Source of the DNA: Acidobacteriota bacterium
GTDB taxonomy: Bacteria; Acidobacteriota; Terriglobia; UBA7540
Length of the DNA: 38,497 bases
Direction: 5' to 3'
Assembly (NCBI GenBank): GCA_902812415.1
Contig: CADDZJ010000032.1
Coordinates: 1 to 38,497 of the forward strand
Positions 29,401-36,900 of the stretch are shown here, piece by piece. The translations under genes and the position numbers were made by a program. Each line of letters opens with the position of its first letter. The stretch's first letter is position 1. The notes beneath the pieces are model-generated. The model was not told the origin of the DNA and searched no databases. It saw nothing but the letters and a program-made list of their open reading frames with translations.

Positions 29401-29479
29401 GAAGCATATCGAGCGCCACACCTTTACCTCCAGGCTGGGCCAGGTGAGTGTGAAGCCGTTTTATGAGTTTCGGATTTGA
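26450..29479 (+). CDS. GH106-like glycoside hydrolase with N-terminal fibronectin-III-like domain
   Basis: A 1009-residue exported enzyme, started at TTG 26450 with AAGGAG just upstream. It begins MKRRSFISLLGAASLL, a twin-arginine signal. Residues about 35-125 look like a fibronectin type III domain (PEHERVVLSFTPVEGATSYRVQF, NGGSYRFRVAAV). The next part resembles the GH106 barrel: FWMIHGDETEEQLREFMQ, FEGVTLHP, LGLTVWEQDDKDYPCGYAAG, GFYIDEPGFY and QIDGHVRED. GH106 proteins normally have WPSG where this has DYPCG. The C-terminal quarter (ALLIEDMTQVIHARLNGKDLG) is a galactose-binding-like sandwich. It probably cleaves terminal rhamnose or a related sugar, but the family match is distant. Confidence 0.7.
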   Translation: MKRRSFISLLGAASLLRMPLWGQSTGPAITAQPWGPPKLRSARPEHERVVLSFTPVEGATSYRVQFQHSQGATKTIQDVLVTDYSVQGLKNGGSYRFRVAAVGARGVTPYSNELSVTPTAEADWTILAEAFRGNNPTRSSCPFWMIHGDETEEQLREFMQVIYRFGFEGVTLHPYDYTGFLEENNWKNWRIIVDEARKLGLTVWEQDDKDYPCGYAAGLIVAKNRKLARWEVTLAHQETCHGPKQLSLNIQSLLPPKQQLVAVVAAGPEDRFEDLTDSISGDKLEWSVPDGDWVIFIHGAWQPGVDDPKVYPDLVHGEVRGYIDPLSEEATDFFVQMVLEDTCKAIGWEHVGKTWKGFYIDEPGFYSSGVLLGQPGGFPWTPDFLSRFQARYGYSLRSLLPLLWVSRGPKTNGVRHDYMDFVSRGYDDLFLGKQTRFAEAHGMQIDGHVREDLPFQLGGGTGSDFRMLESYSMGGFDNIFDQWYAPEEDVYWRQPKMASSVSHYQETPLDEAMVEHFAATGWRTGLTEMKAMMDWTTCRGVNRVVPCGLDTRRPPVWEDQPEFWLYGKNPLAPYFHSYQVVANRLTMMIRGGRHVAKALILDTAASAWVGPVEELWKSDKALSQAHFDYDNVSYEVFADREKCRIEGNRIHLGHEEYEWVFLPGVDALPLSVAERLLEFYEAGGTVVSLGPQVRIELLPGMTSAEIVLKVPIRSADGRHDEEVKQIVSKIWGQQASGRGHAHVTTYKDIGSLLYSLNVHDVWIDPNLTLLQYYHRRLSGRDLYFFNNEGEPVSTTVRLNGAKGLPEIWDPVTGTISQAPCYSGNSNELSLRLRLDRYESVFVVLNPSAEALPHIASSNADEIVRGEDGKIVLRKYKPGALFYALAQANGKMTYKQVDTPRFELAPLTIREGWSRAPLEGGNGAIYKVTFDWPQGPVHSAALLIEDMTQVIHARLNGKDLGMRFTYPFRFDFGTALQPGSNELELKHIERHTFTSRLGQVSVKPFYEFRI

Positions 29480-29503
29480 GTTCGCAACGCCGTCCGGCGC
29501 CAA

Positions 29504-29659
29504 CAGGTTGCTGAAAAACTCGTCCAGGCAGTCATTCCAGGGAGCCGAAGGCGGCCCCGTTACCTGTCATCTGAGCGAAGCGAAGCATCCCGGCATTTGC
29601 ATTGAATCGGACAGATGCGGGGATTCTTCGCTTCGCTGCGCTCCGCCCAGAATGACAGG
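29504..29659. repeat. Dispersed intergenic repeat, copy B
   Basis: It starts with CAGGTTGCTGAAAAAC (29504-29519, identical to 14085-14100). The core has ends CCTGTCAT (29563) and ATGACAGG (29652-29659) and inner arms built on GAGCGAAGCGAAGCATCCC and GGGATTCTTCGCTTCGCT. It lies in the 235-base gap between the GH106-like gene and the TPR gene and would be translated only if the TPR start were placed too far upstream. Confidence 0.7.
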
Positions 29660-29714
29660 CGAAGGGCTCGGGATGACCGAGGGAGAATTCAAGATTACAG
29701 GTAAAAGGTTCCGA

Positions 29715-32063
29715 ATGGCGCGATTTTGGAACGTTTTCCAACAGCTTGCAGGCAGCGCGCCATACAACTTTTGGCAATCACTTATGCATCGGCGGGTTTT
29801 CGGCTGGTTTTCATTTTGTTTCATAACCGCGATGGCGGTCTGCCTGCCAGGCGCTCTCGCTCATGCAACCCCTGCTAACGATTGCTCTAAAAATCAGCAG
29901 TTCACTCAATGGCTTCAGCAGGGACAAAGCCTTCAACTCCCTGTCGCAGCGCGCGAAAAAGCCTACGAACAGGCCATCGAGGCTTGTCCTGGGAACACGG
30001 TTGCCTATCACAATCTCTCAATCCTGCTTCTTCAGCAGCGCGAATTTGAGAAAGCGCTCGGTTGGACCCGCCGCGGCCTCGAAGTCGCTCCAACGAATCC
30101 CGACTTGAATCTCGATCTGGGTGTGGCCCTGCTATCGCTCGGCCAGCCTGAGAAAGCCTTGCCTGTTTTTCAGCAGCTTCCCGTCTCCGCCAGGAACGAG
30201 TTTTATCTCGGCATGGCTTATCGCTCACTGCGCAACCATCAAGCTGCGCGGCAGGCATTCGCAAAGTCTTTTGCTCTCGGCGATCACGACCCATACGTTC
30301 TTTATGCGCTGATTGAGCAGGATCATGCTCTGCATGATCAGAAAGCGGGACTCGCAGACTTCAAAACCTTCTATGAGCATTTTCCGCAGTCCGCCTGGCT
30401 GCATCTGCTGCTGGGGAATGCCTATCTCTCGCGACGGGATAACTCGCACGCTGAAGCCGAATACCGCGAGGCCGTCAAGCTCGATCCCAAACTCCCGATC
30501 GCCCACTTTTACCTGGGGCTGATCGCTTTCAACCGCGCTGACTATTCTTTAGCTCAGCGGGAATTTCAGAAAGAGGTCGCGCTGAATCCGACGTTTGGCG
30601 AAGCTTACCTTTATCTCGGCGCCACATTGCGCAGACTTGGCAGGAATTCCGAGGCGCTTCCTGATTTGCAACAGGCCGTGGCTCACGACCCCAATTTTGC
30701 TCTGGGCTATCGCGAGCTCGCCGCCGCGCAGATCGAAGCGCATCAACTTCAGGACGCGCGCAGGACGCTGGAGGAAGGCGAACGGCGTTTTCCCAGGGAA
30801 CAGGCTTTTCCCGCTCAGCTCGCCCAGCTTCTGCGAAGATTGGGCGATACGCCGTCGGCCGAGAAACAATCCCGCCTGGCGGAATCCCTCAGCCGCCAGG
30901 CCAATCCACAGCTTCACGGTCCTTTGCCTGGAGCCCCATCTCTTGAGGAAAACTTGAAAGAGGCCGGCGACTCTTCCATCCTGAGCGCGAACAAAAATGA
31001 TCGGAGCGGTTCGGTTCCTGATTTAAAAGGAGAACCTGACAATCCTCAACTTGCCCGCGGCGCTTCAGGCGGAATGAAGAGCGCAAGCTCCCAGGCCTCG
31101 GTCATTGAAAGAGACGCTTTGCTCGGGCTGAGCATGACCCGGACGCCCAGGCATGCTTCTTATGCTTCTCCTGAACTCCAGCGGTTGAGTGAATGCATCG
31201 AGCGCTCAGACCGTCAGTGTGCCGCGAGCGCATTGATGGCCATCCATGATGAGAGCCTGCAAAACAATTCTGATTACCTGGATTTGAAGGCCCAAGCTCT
31301 AAACCTGCTCCGCAAAAGAACGGAGGCTCTCACCGTCATCGAGCGAGCGATCCAAATCCAGCCCCATCGGGCGGATTACTTCATCACCGAGGGTCAAATC
31401 TACCAGCGAATGGATCGCCAAATTGCCGCCATCAAATCCTTCCTGCGCGCGGAGCAATTGCATCCGGGACTTTCGGCTCCCATCTATGATTTGGGAATGA
31501 GCTTCTTTTTATTGGGGAATGACAACAATGACAATCAGTACTACGACCGCGCCGCCCGGCATTTTGAGACGGCGCTTGAGCTGGACCCTAAAAACGACCG
31601 GGCGCGATTCATGCTCGGCGTTGTGGATGTGGTTGAATTCAAGCTCGATCAGGCCAGGAAAGAATTTGAGCAGGCGCTGCGGATGAGCCCGCAAAATCCC
31701 TACTATCATCTACACTATGGGATTCTGCTCAGCCGGCTCGGAGACCATGCGGGCGCTCGACGTGAAATGCAGACGGCTGAAAAGCTCGACCCTTCCTATG
31801 CGCGCACTTATTTTAATCTTGGCAACCTTGATGCGGAAATCGGAAGCTATACTGAAGCCCGCGAGCAGTTGGAGGTGGCTGTCCGGCTTGATCCAAGCCT
31901 CTCCTCGGCTTATTATTCATTAGGCCGTGTCTATCATCATCTGGGGCTTGTCGCAAAATCTCAGGAGGCGTTCCGGAAGTTCCAGGAAATGAAATCGCAG
32001 GAGCGGCAGGAACAAAGAGATCCTGTTGAAACGTCGGCCGAATCGCGGGCGAAAAAACCATGA
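29715..32063 (+). CDS. Exported TPR-repeat protein
   Basis: A tetratricopeptide-repeat protein of 782 residues from ATG 29715, chosen because AAAGG precedes it and because any earlier start reads through the repeat at 29504-29659. ATG 29784, just before the hydrophobic segment GWFSFCFITAMAVCLPGALA, is equally possible. That segment is a signal peptide or anchor. Two TPR clusters are visible, about residues 70-395 and 475-760 (for example AIAHFYLGLIAFNRADYSLA-like IAHFYLGLIAFNRADYSLAQ and FMLGVVDVVEFKLDQARKEF), joined by a polar linker with no repeats. No catalytic domain is seen. It lies between GH106-type genes and might scaffold periplasmic proteins; the role is unknown. Confidence 0.8.
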   Translation: MARFWNVFQQLAGSAPYNFWQSLMHRRVFGWFSFCFITAMAVCLPGALAHATPANDCSKNQQFTQWLQQGQSLQLPVAAREKAYEQAIEACPGNTVAYHNLSILLLQQREFEKALGWTRRGLEVAPTNPDLNLDLGVALLSLGQPEKALPVFQQLPVSARNEFYLGMAYRSLRNHQAARQAFAKSFALGDHDPYVLYALIEQDHALHDQKAGLADFKTFYEHFPQSAWLHLLLGNAYLSRRDNSHAEAEYREAVKLDPKLPIAHFYLGLIAFNRADYSLAQREFQKEVALNPTFGEAYLYLGATLRRLGRNSEALPDLQQAVAHDPNFALGYRELAAAQIEAHQLQDARRTLEEGERRFPREQAFPAQLAQLLRRLGDTPSAEKQSRLAESLSRQANPQLHGPLPGAPSLEENLKEAGDSSILSANKNDRSGSVPDLKGEPDNPQLARGASGGMKSASSQASVIERDALLGLSMTRTPRHASYASPELQRLSECIERSDRQCAASALMAIHDESLQNNSDYLDLKAQALNLLRKRTEALTVIERAIQIQPHRADYFITEGQIYQRMDRQIAAIKSFLRAEQLHPGLSAPIYDLGMSFFLLGNDNNDNQYYDRAARHFETALELDPKNDRARFMLGVVDVVEFKLDQARKEFEQALRMSPQNPYYHLHYGILLSRLGDHAGARREMQTAEKLDPSYARTYFNLGNLDAEIGSYTEAREQLEVAVRLDPSLSSAYYSLGRVYHHLGLVAKSQEAFRKFQEMKSQERQEQRDPVETSAESRAKKP

Positions 32064-32146
32064 ACTGCGGGGCGAAGCGCTGGCTTGCTTGGGAGTGCGC
32101 GATCGAGGGAAGCGTGGTGCGATCATCATTTTAATGGAGGAAGAAA

Positions 32147-33016
32147 ATGCCGTATCGACTCACCGAAAAGGAAATTGAACAATATCGCCGGGAAGGTTAC
32201 GTGGTGGTGAATCGGGTCTTTGGCGCTGACGATATCGAGCGCGTGGACCGGACGATCGAGAATATCAGCGAACAGGCGCTGGCCTCTGGAAAGTACGACA
32301 CCATTCTGGAAGTCGAGCCTCAATCGCTCGGCGGCAAGCCGGTGGTGCGGCGCATCTATAATCCTTTCGAGCAGCACCCAAATTTCCGCGCGCTGGCCAC
32401 CGACGACCGCCTTCTGGACCGGGTTGAATGCCTCGTTGGGCCTTCGATTCAGTTACAGCACAGCAAGCTCAATATGAAGGCGGCGCGTTTCGGGTCTCCA
32501 GTGGAATGGCATCAGGATCTCAGCTATTTTCCCCACACCAACACGGACCTGGTGACGGTGCTCATCTATCTGGATGACGCAACTCAGGAAAACGGCTGCC
32601 TGCAAGTCATCCCGCGAATGCACGACCGATACCTTCCCGCGCACACTCCCGACGGCGTTTTTGCGGGTATGCTCACGGAAGACGTCCACAAGTACGGGGA
32701 GCCGATCCCCCTGGAAGCCCCCGCCGGGAGCGTCATCTTCATGCATTGCCTCACCCCGCACAGTTCCCTGCCTAATCGCTCAGCGCATCCGCGCCGGACG
32801 CTCATCTTTGAATATCGAGCCGCCGACGCTTTCCCCATCTACCACGGCCCCCGCGTCGCCAACGACGAACAGCACGCTTGCCAGATCCGCGGGACGCCCT
32901 CGCTTTATGCCCGGCTTGCGGGCCCTCCGCCGATGATCCCGGCGATGCCCGAAAACTTCAAGTCGCTTTATCAGCTTCAGGAAGAGACCAAAGAAAGGCT
33001 CGGCGTGGCAAGCTGA
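32147..33016 (+). CDS. Phytanoyl-CoA dioxygenase (PhyH) family protein
   Basis: A 289-residue Fe(II)/2-oxoglutarate oxygenase-type protein of the PhyH family, cytoplasmic with no signal peptide. The metal triad is visible: His122 and Asp124 in EWHQDLSYFPH and His205 in TPHSSLPN; RRTLIFEYR supplies the Arg that binds 2-oxoglutarate. NGCLQVIPRMHD and EAPAGSVIFMHCL are typical core strands. The ATG at 32147 follows GGAGGAAG. Substrates of bacterial members vary widely, from sugars and amino acids to natural products, so none is assigned. It sits 83 bases after the TPR gene and before the GH106 gene. Confidence 0.88.
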   Translation: MPYRLTEKEIEQYRREGYVVVNRVFGADDIERVDRTIENISEQALASGKYDTILEVEPQSLGGKPVVRRIYNPFEQHPNFRALATDDRLLDRVECLVGPSIQLQHSKLNMKAARFGSPVEWHQDLSYFPHTNTDLVTVLIYLDDATQENGCLQVIPRMHDRYLPAHTPDGVFAGMLTEDVHKYGEPIPLEAPAGSVIFMHCLTPHSSLPNRSAHPRRTLIFEYRAADAFPIYHGPRVANDEQHACQIRGTPSLYARLAGPPPMIPAMPENFKSLYQLQEETKERLGVAS

Positions 33017-33263
33017 GCCCGAAGGTTTGCGGGACATGGCTCGTTGCCCCCACGGTTTACGCGATGAAGCAGAGAGAGAGTGGTGCAGACCCGCTTGTCG
33101 GGTCTGCGGCCTTCGATTTCAGACAAGCCGCGCGCTCGAACAGCAGGCCCACGCGATCCGCTTTCGGAGCTTTCAGCAACCTGTTTCTGAATCCCGCCCG
33201 GCGCGTCCTTCACCCTCTGGCGTCATGATGCGAGATTTTGTTGTTCATCGGGCAATCGGCTAG

Positions 33264-33324
33264 CCTGTCGCCGCCGGGCTTGACCCGGTTAGACGACAGG
33301 GATAGACTACTTTTGTAGTCTATC
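33264..33324. repeat. Tandem hairpins downstream of the PhyH gene
   Basis: CCTGTCG (33264-33270) pairs with CGACAGG (33294-33300), enclosing CCGGG-CTTGA-CCCGG (33274-33288). Immediately after, GATAGACTAC (33301-33310) pairs perfectly with GTAGTCTATC (33315-33324) around a TTTT loop. They lie about 250 bases past the PhyH stop in an 898-base gap without a credible gene. Transcription from the PhyH gene may end here, though no U-tract follows. Confidence 0.65.
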
Positions 33325-33604
33325 TTGCAAAGACCCTTTTCAGGCGATTGCCTTCCTCAAGGCTCCTGGCGACGCCGGGAAGGGAGAGAGGGCGGAAGAC
33401 TGGACGGACTTGAGAATGAACGGCGAAAAAACAGCAATGGACGCGCGGATTAGTCCCGGTAGCTTCCCCTTGGGCGGCGAGAGGGGTCAGAAGCAGGGTT
33501 CGGATGGACGTAATTCCCAGGGAAAAATGGAAAAAAAAGAATGTTTAGGGTTGATGAGCGCAAAAAATAAGCTATCGCATTGGAAACAGAAATGTTATTG
33601 GCTT

Positions 33605-33747
33605 ATTGTTCAGTCACCCTTTACGAACAATTTCCAAAATTTGCTATATGTTTAAGAAAATAAAAGGCTTATTAATTTAATTTGTTTGCGCTGATGTAAC
33701 CAACAGAAAAAAAATAGACTTAACTCAAAAATCGGGAAATTGTTCGT
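33605..33747. promoter_or_regulatory. A+T-rich region with ATTGTTC/GAACAAT boxes before the GH106 gene
   Basis: Within the 898-base gap the DNA turns strongly A+T-rich (about 33530-33780), unlike the rest of the window. ATTGTTC (33605-33611) and GAACAAT (33625-33631) form a dyad with a 13-base spacer, and a third box lies at 33739-33745. The last two belong to a perfect 13-bp inverted repeat, ACGAACAATTTCC (33623-33635) and GGAAATTGTTCGT (33735-33747). This is a candidate operator and promoter region for the gene at 33915. The binding protein is unknown. Confidence 0.45.
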
Positions 33748-33797
33748 CATTTTATGGCGTTCAATCAGGCCAAATTAAACAGCTTAGCCTCTTGATC

Positions 33798-33850
33798 GCA
33801 GCGAGCGAAGAATCCACGCATCTGGGAACGCAAACATGCAGATCTCTGCT
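33798..33850. repeat. Degenerate intergenic repeat (GAAGAATCC type)
   Basis: GCAGCGAGCGAAGAATCC (33798-33815) is followed by GCATCTG and ATGCAGATC. It is a decayed relative of the elements at 11757, 14085 and 29504, placed 65-117 bases before the GH106 start. Confidence 0.4.
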
Positions 33851-33914
33851 TTTGAAGTCTACGCTTTACGACTTTTCAATTTCCCGCAAAGACATCCAAT
33901 GACGGGAGATCGAT

Positions 33915-36900
33915 GTGAATAAGATCACACGCCGTAGTTTTCTTGAAATCAGCGCCGTTGGATTCGGAGGGCTGGCCATCGACCCTCGATGGCCTGCACT
34001 CGGGCAGAGTGAAAACCCGGCGAGCGGCTTCGAGGCGCTCTATAACCAGTTCAAAAATCCCGACCGGCGCTACAGCATTCGACCCTTCTGGTTCTGGAAT
34101 GGCAAGTTGGAAGGCGCGGAACTGCGACGGCAGATCAAGCAGATGGTCGACCACGGCGTTTACGGGGCCTATACCCATAACCGCGACGGACTCCAGACGC
34201 CTTATCTCTCGGAAGCCTGGTGGGAAGCGGTGGGCGAGGCGCTCAAAGCGGCGCGAGATTACGGCTTCTCACTCTGCATGGTGGACGAATTCGAGTGGCC
34301 AAGCGGCGAGGCGCGGGACTACTGGCTGCCGGGCATCAACAAAAGCCGCGTGGTGGCGGCTAATCCGGATTTCCACATGCATCGGCTGCGCCCGACAGAA
34401 ACCGTCATTCAGGGTCCGCGATCAATCCGCATTCCGTTGCCTTCCCGGACAGCCGCAGTCGTGGTGGCGCGTCGAACAGGCCGGGAAGCGCTCGATGGCG
34501 ATCGTCTGAAAACTCTGCCCTTCGAGCCAGGAGCCAAAGAACTGGAGTGGAGCGCTCCGGAGGGCGAATGGGTGGTGTTCACTTACAGCATCGAGCGCGC
34601 CATGGGGCAACCTGACCACGGCCATGTCGATCTGATGAGCCGCGAAGCCATCGCCAAGTACATCGAAATCTATTACGAAGAATTCTACCGCCGCTATGGA
34701 GAATACTTTGGCAACGCCATGCCGGCCACTTTTGCGGACCACGAAGGGGATTATGGAGCCAAACTACCCTGGACGCCCCGCCTGTTTGATACCTTCCGTC
34801 GCAAGGCGGGATATTCGCTTGAACCTTATCTGCCCGCTCTCACGTATGACATTGGCCCCAAAACCGAAAAAGTGCGTTGCGATCTGCTTGATACCGTCAG
34901 TGAACTCTACTCCGATAATTTTTTCAAACAGGTCACCGACTGGTGCCATCAGCGCAAGATTCAGCATTCCGGCCACGTTTGGGAAGAGTCTTTATTTTTC
35001 GGGCCTTCCGAGCAGGGAGACTTTTTCCGCATCCTGCGCTCGATGAGTAATCCCGGCTGCGATACGCTGCTTGAATGGGGTCGGCAATCCGTCTGGCTGA
35101 AGGAAGTGGCTTCCGTGGCGGACTTTGAAGGCCGCCATGTGGTGTGTGAGAACCAGGGCGTTCAGGGAACCAATTCCTATCTCAGCCCGGAAGGCATGAA
35201 GCGGGTATCAAACTGTCTCGGCGCATGGAACATCGGTGAATTCATTCCGCATGCTTTTGACTATGATCTTTCCCGCATCAACTTTCCTCCCGACTGGTTT
35301 CGCAGCCAGCCTTATCTGCCGTGGTTTCAAGCCTACGCCGACCAGATGCGGCGCATCAGCTTCATCAACCGCGAAAGCCATCACGTGGCCGATATTCTCC
35401 TCATCTATCCGCAAGTCTCCATCTGGGGGCAATCGGCTCCGGCGTTTCGCAGGGAAGAAACCAGCTATATCCTTAACAACGCTTCCTGGAGCGATGACGC
35501 GGCCGAGACCAATCAACAATATGCAGAACTCAAGCTCCGGCTGAGCGAAGCCCGCCTCGACTACAAAGTGGCGGATGATTATTATCTCGGACGGAGCGCG
35601 CTGGAAGGCCATCGCCTGCGCATTGCTGACTCGCATTTCCACACCTTGATTCTGCCGCCCATGTCCACCATTCGCCGAACCTCCGCCGAGCGTATCCGCG
35701 ATTTCTATCGGGCAGGCGGGACCGTCATTGCGCTCCGGCGCCTGCCCGCCATTTCAGCCGAATCTGGCCGCGATGATCAAACACTCAAGCAGATCTGGGA
35801 TGAAACCTTCGATAGCCGCCCCACGCTGGAAGCGTTCCGGCTGAAACAGAACGCCGCCGGAGGCCGCGCTTATTTCGTGCCTGGATCAGTAGTGGATTTA
35901 ATAGGGCTTCTGAAACAGACCATCACCGATCCTGATGTTAACGTGGAAGAAGGCCCTACGGACCACCTTTACGCGCTGCACAAGATCAAGCAAGGGATTC
36001 ATCTTTATTGGGTGGTTAACGACACGGCCGAACCGCGCGCGAACTTATTGTCATTCCGGGCTACAGGCCGTCCCGAGCGCTGGGATGCGCACACGGCGCA
36101 GCGCTCTCCACTCTTTTATCAGACCCAGGGCCAGCGCACACGGGTCCGTCTGTCCCTGGGGCCTTGGGACGCAGCCTATATTACCTTTGACCCTTCCGGC
36201 CCCGCCCAGCCTCTGGCGCTTGAATCCACCAATCTGGGTGATTTCTATATTGTTAGTGTAACAAGCGAAGAGGTGACGATCCGCGCGAAAGGGATGGAAC
36301 ATGGTTTCGCTGTTCTAAGCAATGGCGCGAGATCCTATCGGGGTGAATATACACCTCGCGGTTCGGAGCCGCTTGAAATTACAGGAGAATGGAAAGTAAC
36401 GGTTGAAGGCAACTCCATAACCCTGCCTTACGCCCTGGCCCTGGATGATCCCGATGACCGCGGCATGCGCGAACGCTGGTATCTGAATCCAAAGGGCCGG
36501 CTTGAATGGAACCCCTTATGGCTCTCGCCCATGAACTGTTCCATCCGTGAGTGGAATGTGATGGGACCCTTTCCCAATCCTGGAGATCGCGGGCTGGAGG
36601 AACATTATCCACCGGAGGAGAACGCCGATTACGAAGCTGTCTATCGAGGCGAAGGCGGACGGGAGCTTCGCTGGCTGCGGATGAATGCCGCTGACTATCA
36701 TGCGGGTGCCGAGCCCGGCGGCTGGAACCTGGGCACCTTGGTGATCAGCGGAGGACCTTACGACGACCAGAGTTTTATCGTGAACTATGGAGCACCTTTG
36801 CGGCTCTCGCCGCTGGAAGGAACCGTCTACGCGCAGACGAATGTTTACAGCCCCGAAGATTCTGAAGCAGTTCTCATCCTGGCCACTCCCAATCCCCGGG

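Noticed and set aside
29463-29714. Upstream extension of the TPR protein
   Set aside because: It would overlap the end of the previous gene and translate the dispersed repeat at 29504-29659; starts at 29715 or 29784 are preferred.
33410-33655. 81-codon open frame in the long gap before the GH106 gene
   Set aside because: No clear ribosome binding site, composition shifts midway from G+C- to A+T-rich, low-complexity polar protein with no motif; it also overlaps the box region.
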